Shown here in pieces: positions 17,475-23,838 of a stretch of 39,110 bases of DNA (positions within the stretch are counted from its first letter, which is position 1; the number at the start of each line of letters is the position of its first letter). The stretch lies in NCBI GenBank assembly GCA_036171275.1, contig JAVHQT010000057.1:1-39110 (forward strand), in the 5' to 3' direction. The notes beneath the pieces are model-generated. The model did no database searches. It was not told the origin of the DNA and saw only the letters and a program-made list of their open reading frames with translations. Source of the DNA: PALSA-1006 sp036171275 (GTDB lineage: Bacteria; Pseudomonadota; Gammaproteobacteria; Burkholderiales; Gallionellaceae). The translations under genes and the position numbers were made by a program.

Positions 17475-17553
17475 TGGGCGGGGGGGGNNNNNNNNNNCCA
17501 AGTGCAACATTCTTGTATGAAGGAATGTTGCACTTGGATTTAGAGCCCGCCCA
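17475..17553. repeat. Nested inverted repeat around the assembly gap, possible terminator with inserted repeat
   Basis: The inner arms CCAAGTGCAACATTC (17498-17512) and GAATGTTGCACTTGG (17523-17537) are perfect over 15 bases with a 10-base loop. The outer arms TGGGCGGG (17475-17482) and CCCGCCCA (17546-17553) are perfect over 8 bases and enclose both the gap and the inner repeat. TTTT follows the right outer arm. One reading is an intrinsic terminator for the convergent rfaH and gltA genes whose loop received a small palindromic element. The alternative is the edge of an unresolved insertion sequence. Confidence 0.6.
17488..17497. other. Assembly gap (ten N)
   Basis: Ten unknown bases follow a run of G at 17480-17487. 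The true length of the missing stretch is unknown. The sequence on either side forms a nested inverted repeat, the kind of structure or repeat that breaks assemblies. Confidence 0.98.
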
Positions 17554-17654
17554 GTGTTTTAAAATTTAATTACATAAATTCAATTGCTTATCGAATTAAA
17601 ATATGAGTATTTGTGTTTCTATATTTGTCTAACACTCTATTTTCACTTCTAACT

Positions 17655-18941
17655 TTACCGCTTTTCAACCGCCACAAAATCACGCTTAGTTTCACCCAAA
17701 TACAATTGGCGCGGCCGGCCGATTTTGTGTTCAGAATCGGCAATCATTTCATTCCATTGCGATACCCAGCCGATGGTACGCGCAACAGCGAAAATCACGG
17801 TGAACATATTGATCGGGATACCTAAGGCGCGCAGCACAATGCCGGAATAAAAATCGACATTTGGATACAGTTTTCGTTCAATGAAATACGGGTCACTCAA
17901 CGCGGTTTTTTCTAACTGCATAGCGAGCTGGAATAAGGGATCGTTTTCTAATTTAAGCTCTTTAAGCACTTGGTAACAGGTGGAGCGCATTACATTGGCG
18001 CGCGGATCCATGTTTTTATAGACGCGATGTCCAAAGCCCATCAGCCGATATTTTTTGTCTTTTACGCCCTGCACAAATTCGGGAACGCGTGCAATATCGC
18101 CAATTTCTTCCAACATACGCAATGCCGCTTCATTCGCGCCACCATGCGCCGGTCCCCAAAGGGCTGCGATGCCGGAAGCAATGCAAGCAAAAGGATTAGC
18201 GCCGCTCGATCCCGCCAGTCGCACGGTGGACGTGGAGGCATTTTGTTCGTGATCAGCGTGCAAAATCAAAATCCGTTCCAAGGCACTCACTAAAATCGGG
18301 TTTGGCACATACTCTTCGGCTGGGGTGGCAAACATCATGTACATAAAATTTTCGACGAAACCGTATTTATTTTTCGGGTAAATAAACGGTTCGCCGATGC
18401 TGTATTTGTGCGTCATAGCGGCAATGGTGGGCACTTTTGCCAGCAAACGCTGAGCAGAAACATCGCGATGATGCCGATTATTGATATCGAGCGAATCGTG
18501 ATAAAACGCAGATAGTGCACCGACGACGCCGACCATAACCGCCATCGGATGAGCGTCACGACGGAAGCCGTGAAAGAATCGCGCCAATTGCTCATGCACC
18601 ATAGTATGATGGGTAATGCTTTGATTAAATTGAACTTTTTGCTCTGAATTTGGCAGTTCGCCATTCAGTAATAAATAGCAAACCTCCAAAAAGTCGGAGT
18701 TTTCTGCCAATTGCTCAATCGGATAACCTCGGTAATAAAGCAAACCGGCATCGCCATCGATAAAAGTAATTTTGGAAGAGCAACTAGCGGTAGAGAAAAA
18801 TGCAGGGTCATAGGTGAATAAGCCCAGCTTGGCTAAGTTGTGCAAATCAATTACATCGGGCCCGAGCGTGCCGGCCAAAATTGGTAATTGAACTTGTCGA
18901 CCATCATCAAAAGTCAGTGTTGCGAAGCGTTTGCTGTCCAT
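17655..18941 (-). CDS. gltA: Citrate synthase (type II, hexameric GltA)
   Basis: The enzyme condenses acetyl-CoA and oxaloacetate, the entry step of the TCA cycle. It has 428 residues against 427 in E. coli. The three catalytic residues are visible: first His in ILHADHEQNASTSTVR, second His in LWGPAHGGANEAALRM, Asp in YPNVDFYSGIVLRALG. GFGHRVYKNMDPRA is also present. The ATG at 18941 has AGGTG just before it, and the reading frame extends upstream only without support. It begins 17 bases after sdhE ends and is last in the sdh run, so it is probably co-transcribed with succinate dehydrogenase. The C-terminal ETKRDFVAVEKR is typical. Confidence 0.97.
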   Translation of the reverse strand: MDSKRFATLTFDDGRQVQLPILAGTLGPDVIDLHNLAKLGLFTYDPAFFSTASCSSKITFIDGDAGLLYYRGYPIEQLAENSDFLEVCYLLLNGELPNSEQKVQFNQSITHHTMVHEQLARFFHGFRRDAHPMAVMVGVVGALSAFYHDSLDINNRHHRDVSAQRLLAKVPTIAAMTHKYSIGEPFIYPKNKYGFVENFMYMMFATPAEEYVPNPILVSALERILILHADHEQNASTSTVRLAGSSGANPFACIASGIAALWGPAHGGANEAALRMLEEIGDIARVPEFVQGVKDKKYRLMGFGHRVYKNMDPRANVMRSTCYQVLKELKLENDPLFQLAMQLEKTALSDPYFIERKLYPNVDFYSGIVLRALGIPINMFTVIFAVARTIGWVSQWNEMIADSEHKIGRPRQLYLGETKRDFVAVEKR

Positions 18942-18958
18942 TTTTTCACCTGTGCAAG

Positions 18959-19204
18959 TTAAGCCGCGTTGATTAAATTCAATAATTCCTGTTGTGAAGG
19001 ATTGTCGCCGGGGAGTTTGCCACTGATTTTGTCCCACAAAACGGTGTCCACTAAATCGAGTAAACGATCAAATTCTTCTTTGTGCGCTTGCGTTAAGCCA
19101 GCGTAAGACTGCGGCACAAAACGTCCAAAAATAATATCTAATTCCAGCAAGCCACGCCGGCAGCGCCAACGCAAACGCGCCATTTCTGTGGCATCTATCG
19201 TCAT
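18959..19204 (-). CDS. sdhE: Succinate dehydrogenase FAD-assembly factor
   Basis: A small soluble protein (81 residues) of the SdhE/YgfY/CptB family that promotes covalent FAD attachment to SdhA. The diagnostic RGxxE stretch is present in RWRCRRGLLELDIIFGRF near residue 15, and FDRLLDLVDTVLWDKISGK near 45-65 fits the family helix bundle. The ATG overlaps the sdhB stop by 4 bases (ATGA), so translation is coupled to sdhB. Its position after sdhB and before gltA agrees with its role. Confidence 0.95.
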   Translation of the reverse strand: MTIDATEMARLRWRCRRGLLELDIIFGRFVPQSYAGLTQAHKEEFDRLLDLVDTVLWDKISGKLPGDNPSQQELLNLINAA

Positions 19205-19896
19205 ACGATTCGCTTCACCATCATGTCTTTAATTTTGCCGATCGCTTCAGTCGGGTTCAATTCTTTCGGGCAGACATCGGCACAATTCATAATAGTGTGG
19301 CAACGGAACAAGCGGTATGGGTCTTCCAAATTATCTAAGCGTTCCGCCGTTGCCTGATCGCGCGTGTCGGCAATAAAACGATAGGCTTGCAACAAGCCGG
19401 CTGGTCCGACAAATTTATCCGGATTCCACCAAAAGGAAGGGCAGGCGGTGGTACAACAGCCACACAAAATGCATTCGTAAAGCCCGTCCAATTCTTTGCG
19501 TTGCTTGGGGGATTGCAGCCGTTCGGTTTCTGGCGGCGGGTCGTTATTGATGAGGTAAGGTTTGATCGAATGGTATTGCTTGAAAAACTGCGTCATATCG
19601 ACAATCAAATCTCGAATGACGGGCAAGCCCGGCAACGGACGAATTTCAATCGGTTGTTTCAGCGACGATAGCGGCGTAATACACGCCAACCCGTTGCGCC
19701 CGTTGATGTTCATCGCATCCGAACCGCAGACGCCTTCGCGGCAAGACTTACGAAAACCGAGACTGTCATCTTGTTCACGCAACATCATCAGCGCGTCCAG
19801 CAACATGGCATCACCCGCGTCTAATTTCAGTTCGTAATCCTGCATGTAAGGCGCAGCATCAACATCAGGGTTATAACGGTAAATTTTAAATTTCAT
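19201..19896 (-). CDS. sdhB: Succinate dehydrogenase iron-sulfur subunit
   Basis: About 231 residues carrying the electron path from FAD to quinone at the inner face of the membrane. Cluster ligands are visible: the 2Fe-2S loop SCREGVCGSDAMNINGRNGLAC, and the 4Fe-4S and 3Fe-4S ligands in LYECILCGCCTTACPSFWW, then RLFRCHTIMNCADVCPKELNP. I choose the ATG at 19896 (MKFKIYRYNPD), preceded by GGAGAAG. Its ATG overlaps the stop of the upstream diguanylate cyclase gene as ATGA, so sdhB translation is likely coupled to the cyclase and not directly to sdhA. That arrangement is not one I know from other sdh operons. Confidence 0.96.
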   Translation of the reverse strand: MKFKIYRYNPDVDAAPYMQDYELKLDAGDAMLLDALMMLREQDDSLGFRKSCREGVCGSDAMNINGRNGLACITPLSSLKQPIEIRPLPGLPVIRDLIVDMTQFFKQYHSIKPYLINNDPPPETERLQSPKQRKELDGLYECILCGCCTTACPSFWWNPDKFVGPAGLLQAYRFIADTRDQATAERLDNLEDPYRLFRCHTIMNCADVCPKELNPTEAIGKIKDMMVKRIV

Positions 19897-21086
19897 TTTT
19901 CTTCTCCATCCGACAACAGAACACACCGGCGCAGGTGTTTTTGTTCTTTGCAAAAGCAGTTAGATTGACTTCGTTTTGATTCGTACATTGCAGTATCCGC
20001 ATGACGCAATAACACGTCCATTCCTTCGCCATCGCGTGGATAAAGCGCAACGCCAATACTGGTTGATATAGTCACGGTGACGCCACTACTTAACAGAAAA
20101 GGACGTTGTATTTCAGAGATGATTTTACCGACAATGCCACACACCCCTTCTTGATTTAGCACATCTTCTGCCAAGACAACAAACTCGTCGCCACCAAAAC
20201 GCGCAACGCTATCGCTAGCGCGAATGAGCAACGATAAACGCTGTCCAACTTGTTGCAATAATTCATCGCCAGCTAAATGTCCGTGTTGGTCATTGATCGG
20301 TTTGAAACCATTCAAATCCAGAAACAATAAAGCTAAACCGGTTTTCTGCCGTTGACAACGCTGCATTCCACAAGAAAGATACTCGATCATCAAACGGCGG
20401 TTCGGTAGCCCTGTCAAAGCATCATGGGTTGCTACATGCAGCATTTCTTGCTCAACCCCATGCGTCCGATTCATTGCTTTGCGTAAACGCCAATGCAAAT
20501 ACAGCAAAATCGCTAAGGTGAAAAAAGTAGCAATCACAATGTTGCGCACCATTTCTTCCATCAACTCATGGCGTTGCTGCAATAACGCAGTTTCCCGATT
20601 CATTTCGCCATCAGTTAACTCATTGATTATAAAGCGAAATTTATCCATTTGACGCTTACCAGCACCTTCAATGATTTGATCGCGTGCCAAATCAAAACTT
20701 TGTTGCCGCGCACCAATATTTCTAAGCGATGTGGCGACTTTGGCTTCAATGAGCTGATTTAAATTGACCAATTTTTCTTGATCGGCAGGTTGGTCAGCCA
20801 GCAACTTAAGCAGCGTATCGCGTAGCGCAAATACTTTAGAGAACCCGTGATGATTAGGTTGTAAAAAATCAGCTTGCCCAGTGATGATATAACCTCGTTC
20901 GCCAGTTTCGATCTCGAGCAGATGCTCATTAAGCAATTGAGCAACCCGTAAAATTTCATTGGAATGGCTAATTTGCTCGGTAATCTGCGCAGTCTGTTTT
21001 ACGCCAGAAAGATTGATCCAAATCACAATGCAAATCACGGACAGCGTCAATAACAAACCGAATAAAGCATTTCGCTCAACAGTCAT
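19893..21086 (-). CDS. Membrane diguanylate cyclase (CHASE3-GGDEF) inserted between sdhA and sdhB
   Basis: A 397-residue protein that would make c-di-GMP. It has a membrane segment at about 8-26, a CHASE3-like extracytoplasmic sensor (HLLEIETGERGYIITGQADFL at about 55-75), a second membrane segment at about 182-198, and a GGDEF domain from about 215. The domain shows HDALTGLPNRRLMIEYL, LFLDLNGFKPINDQHGH, the active site RFGGDEF (298-302), and an inhibitory-site RASD (289-292) exactly five residues before GGDEF. Both catalysis and feedback inhibition therefore look intact. The ATG at 21086 has AGGGGG upstream. The stop overlaps the sdhB start by 4 bases. Upstream lies a ten-copy AACAG repeat behind another ATG. 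The setting predicts co-expression with succinate dehydrogenase and possible phase variation (inference). Confidence 0.95.
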   Translation of the reverse strand: MTVERNALFGLLLTLSVICIVIWINLSGVKQTAQITEQISHSNEILRVAQLLNEHLLEIETGERGYIITGQADFLQPNHHGFSKVFALRDTLLKLLADQPADQEKLVNLNQLIEAKVATSLRNIGARQQSFDLARDQIIEGAGKRQMDKFRFIINELTDGEMNRETALLQQRHELMEEMVRNIVIATFFTLAILLYLHWRLRKAMNRTHGVEQEMLHVATHDALTGLPNRRLMIEYLSCGMQRCQRQKTGLALLFLDLNGFKPINDQHGHLAGDELLQQVGQRLSLLIRASDSVARFGGDEFVVLAEDVLNQEGVCGIVGKIISEIQRPFLLSSGVTVTISTSIGVALYPRDGEGMDVLLRHADTAMYESKRSQSNCFCKEQKHLRRCVLLSDGEEK

Positions 21087-21148
21087 CCAGTCCCCCTGTT
21101 CTGTTCTGTTCTGTTCTGTTCTGTTCTGTTCTGTTCTGTTCTGTTCAT
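21083..21148 (-). CDS. Possible repeat-encoded leader peptide upstream of the diguanylate cyclase
   Basis: An ATG at 21146-21148 is followed immediately by ten AACAG units, encoding M, then NRTEQ three times, then NRGTG and TGA (21 residues). The TGA overlaps the cyclase ATG as ATGA, so its translation would deliver ribosomes to the cyclase start. It begins 12 bases after the sdhA stop. No good ribosome-binding site is seen, so re-initiation after sdhA would be needed. With nine or twelve units the same ATG would be in frame with the cyclase. With eleven it would stop within the first few cyclase codons. Confidence 0.35.
   Translation of the reverse strand: MNRTEQNRTEQNRTEQNRGTG
21096..21145 (-). 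repeat. Pentanucleotide tandem repeat (AACAG)10 before the diguanylate cyclase
   Basis: Ten perfect copies of CTGTT on the plus strand, read as AACAG on the coding strand, lie between the sdhA stop and the cyclase ribosome-binding site. Perfect pentanucleotide tracts of this length are prone to slipped-strand change. They are classic switches in other bacteria, for example the pentamer repeats in neisserial opa genes. Copy number here may also be a consensus of a mixed population. Confidence 0.97.
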
Positions 21149-21160
21149 GCTAGACCGCGC

Positions 21161-22924
21161 CTAATAGACGCGGGCTTTTAAAGGGAACGTTTCTACGGTT
21201 AAGGGTTTCAGGCGCACTGGCTTGTAGTCAAGCCGTCTATCTGCGGTGTAGTACAAGGAATGTTTTAACCAATTTTTATCGTCGCGATTCGGAAAATCTT
21301 CTCGGGCGTGTGCGCCTCGACTTTCTTGCCGAGCTTCGGCGGCGGTCATGGTGGCTTGCGCGACTTCAATCAAGTTATCCAGCTCTAACGCTTCGATGCG
21401 AGCGGTGTTAAACACTTTGCTCTTATCGGTGATTTCGGTATTTTTCGCACGCTCAGCCACTTCGCGGATTTTTGCCACACCTGCGCTCATTAAATCAGGG
21501 AAGCGGAAGACGCCACAATGCAACTGCATGATGTGACGCATTTCATTGCCAACATCGGCAACGCGCTCGCCATTTTTTTGATTTTCTAAGCGCGCGAGAC
21601 GGGCTAAAGGACGATCCGCGGCATCGGCGGGCAGCGGTTTGTGGTGCGGATTGAGTTTCAAATCTTCGATAATTTGCCGTCCAGCGGCGCGTCCAAACAC
21701 AATCAAATCGAGTAAAGAATTGCAGCCCAACCGGTTTGCGCCATGCACTGACACGCAAGCGCATTCTCCCACCGCATAAAAACCTTGCACGACATCTTCC
21801 GGTGCGGTGCTGTGCGGTGCAACCACTTGCCCGTGATAATTGGTCGGAATGCCACCCATCATGTAATGCGCAGTGGGCACAACGGGAATAGGAGATTCGG
21901 ATGGATTAACATGCGCAAACTTGAGTGCGATGTCGCGGATGCCCGGCAGCCGCTGGCGAATCACGTCATCACCAAGGTGATCAAGTTTCAGCAACACATG
22001 GTCGCCTTTAGGTCCGCAACCGCGACCTTCTTTTATTTCCGTCGCCATCGCGCGTGAAACCACATCGCGACTGGCTAAATCTTTCGCCGTTGGTGCATAA
22101 CGCGGCATAAAGCGCTCGCCGTCTTTATTCACCAAATAACCACCTTCACCGCGCACGCCTTCAGTAATCAACACGCCCGCGCCGTACACGCCAGTCGGGT
22201 GAAATTGGAAAAATTCCATATCTTCCAAGGGAATGCCTGCGCGCGCTGCCATGCCTAAACCGTCACCCGTGTTGATATAAGCGTTGGTGCTGGCGGAAAA
22301 AATACGTCCCGCGCCCCCGGTGGCAAACAAGGTGGCGCGCGCGTGCAAAATCATCACTTCCGAGGTTTCGATTTCCATCGCCACTACGCCGAGCACATCG
22401 CCATCCTCATCGCGGATTAAATCCAGCGCCATCCATTCCACAAAAAAGTTGGTATTGGCTTGCACGTTTTGTTGATACAGCGTGTGCAAAAGCGCATGAC
22501 CGGTGCGGTCGGCGGCAGCGCAAGCTCGATCGACGGGGGCTTTGCCGTAATCTTGCATGTGCCCGCCAAACGGACGTTGGTAAATTTTGCCATTCTCAGT
22601 GCGATCAAAGGGCATCCCGAAATGTTCCAATTCGTACACCACTTCCGGCGCGGCTCTACACATATATTCAATCGCATCTTGATCGCCTAAATAGTCCGAA
22701 CCTTTGACCGTGTCGTACATATGCCAATGCCAATTGTCTTCTTTGACATTACCCAGCGAGGCGGCGATGCCACCTTGGGCGGCAACGGTGTGCGAACGCG
22801 TCGGAAAAACTTTGGACAGGACTGCAACTTTTAAGCCTGCTTGAGAAAGTTGCAGCGCGGCACGCATTCCTGCTCCGCCAGCGCCAACGACTACGACATC
22901 AAAAGTGCGTTTTGTGACTGACAT
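21161..22924 (-). CDS. sdhA: Succinate dehydrogenase flavoprotein subunit
   Basis: About 587 residues (E. coli 588) that oxidise succinate to fumarate with covalently bound FAD. The dinucleotide loop is DVVVVGAGGAGMRAAL. The FAD-linking His lies in TRSHTVAAQGGIAASLGN. QFHPTGVYGAGVLITEG, the substrate/active-site Arg region RGEGGYLVNKDGERFM, and GANRLGCNSLLDLIVFGRAAG follow. The ATG at 22924 lies just 2 bases after the sdhD stop. The longer upstream frame overlaps sdhD and is not used. Its 3' end is separated from sdhB by an unrelated diguanylate cyclase and a repeat tract, so stoichiometry with sdhB may be controlled in an unusual way. Confidence 0.97.
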   Translation of the reverse strand: MSVTKRTFDVVVVGAGGAGMRAALQLSQAGLKVAVLSKVFPTRSHTVAAQGGIAASLGNVKEDNWHWHMYDTVKGSDYLGDQDAIEYMCRAAPEVVYELEHFGMPFDRTENGKIYQRPFGGHMQDYGKAPVDRACAAADRTGHALLHTLYQQNVQANTNFFVEWMALDLIRDEDGDVLGVVAMEIETSEVMILHARATLFATGGAGRIFSASTNAYINTGDGLGMAARAGIPLEDMEFFQFHPTGVYGAGVLITEGVRGEGGYLVNKDGERFMPRYAPTAKDLASRDVVSRAMATEIKEGRGCGPKGDHVLLKLDHLGDDVIRQRLPGIRDIALKFAHVNPSESPIPVVPTAHYMMGGIPTNYHGQVVAPHSTAPEDVVQGFYAVGECACVSVHGANRLGCNSLLDLIVFGRAAGRQIIEDLKLNPHHKPLPADAADRPLARLARLENQKNGERVADVGNEMRHIMQLHCGVFRFPDLMSAGVAKIREVAERAKNTEITDKSKVFNTARIEALELDNLIEVAQATMTAAEARQESRGAHAREDFPNRDDKNWLKHSLYYTADRRLDYKPVRLKPLTVETFPLKARVY

Positions 22925-22926
22925 TT

Positions 22927-23274
22927 TCAAAGACCCCACAGAATTTGGACTGACCAGATTGCATAAAGAAGTAATGCCAAAATCACAGCGACGTGAATCA
23001 GCAAACGAATGCTGGCGAGCTTGACGTAATCCATGACAATGTCGCGCACACCAATCCATGCATGATAAAAAATACTCAATAAAAACAACAGACTAGCACT
23101 ACGCATCAAGTTGCCAGAAAATAAACTGGTCCAAACGTCATAATCAACCACCGGTTGCGCCAGCAAATAAATTGCCACAGACACACTAAAAAGTGCCATC
23201 AGCACGGCGCTAATCCGCTGCACCAGCCAATCACGTAAACCATAATGCGCACCGGTTACGACTCGATTTAGCAT
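22927..23274 (-). CDS. sdhD: Succinate dehydrogenase membrane anchor subunit D
   Basis: A small membrane anchor (115 residues) with three hydrophobic segments at about 19-39, 58-75 and 90-112. The heme/quinone segment FYHAWIGVRDIVMDYVK has the conserved His, Arg and Asp. The N-terminal GLRDWLVQRISAVLMAL is typical of SdhD. The ATG overlaps the sdhC stop by 7 bases and the stop lies 2 bases before sdhA, as expected of a coupled sdhCDA unit. Confidence 0.94.
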   Translation of the reverse strand: MLNRVVTGAHYGLRDWLVQRISAVLMALFSVSVAIYLLAQPVVDYDVWTSLFSGNLMRSASLLFLLSIFYHAWIGVRDIVMDYVKLASIRLLIHVAVILALLLYAIWSVQILWGL

Positions 23275-23642
23275 AATTTCACTCCTAAAATGACCGTCAG
23301 GGCAAGGCTAATGACCATGACCCATTGGCTGCTACTGCGGGCGCGCGCCAAGCTAGAACTCAGGTGCAAATCAATCAGCAAGTAACGAATTCCCGCCCAA
23401 AAGTGATGCAAAAAAGCCCATAACAAAACCAGATACGCTAATTTAGTTAAGGGATGTCGCAACAATTCTAATAAAGCGGTGTGGGTTTCAATGGTTTGCA
23501 AACTCGCCTGAAACCCCCACAACAAGAAGGGCAAGGCTAGAAAAAGCAGTACGCCACTGAGCCGGTGCAAGATAGAAACGAAGCCAGGCAAGGGGAGTTT
23601 GATCAGATGCAAGGCTAGATGTTTAGGACGTTTTTTAATCAT
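23268..23642 (-). CDS. sdhC: Succinate dehydrogenase cytochrome b556 subunit C
   Basis: The membrane anchor that holds heme b and forms the quinone site with SdhD. Its 124 residues start with RPKHLALHLIKLPLPGFVSILHRLSGVLLF, which contains the conserved Ser-x-x-His-Arg-x-Ser-Gly. Three membrane segments follow, and HHFWAGIRYLLIDLH carries the heme-ligand His. It is the first gene of the sdhCDA-(dgc)-BE-gltA run. The 196-base region upstream separates it from a divergent FimV-like gene and must hold its promoter. I could not place a -35/-10 pair with good spacing. Confidence 0.95.
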   Translation of the reverse strand: MIKKRPKHLALHLIKLPLPGFVSILHRLSGVLLFLALPFLLWGFQASLQTIETHTALLELLRHPLTKLAYLVLLWAFLHHFWAGIRYLLIDLHLSSSLARARSSSQWVMVISLALTVILGVKLC

Positions 23643-23838
23643 GATCTTTAAGCAGCCAAAAACGAAGGCGCAATCTTACACCCGCCCCAAGCCTTTTGCG
23701 CAAGTGTCCAGGCAAAAATAAATAAGGTAAATTTGTTTTGTCTGCGCATTGCATTCGTGCCTTCGCTTACGTAGTATTCGCCTGCGCAATTTTTCTCTTT
23801 TAATTTTTTTTTAGCTAGCGTATCGATCAATCTCCTGC

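Noticed and set aside
18942..19037. A 32-residue N-terminal extension of citrate synthase
   Set aside because: It overlaps sdhE, lacks family similarity, and the ATG at 18941 gives the normal length with AGGTG in front.
22925..23059. A 45-residue extension of SdhA
   Set aside because: It lies wholly inside sdhD. The shorter start matches the E. coli length.
23648..23830. A 60-codon minus-strand reading frame just upstream of sdhC
   Set aside because: It starts with TTG without a ribosome-binding site and fills the sdhC promoter region. The composition does not look coding.
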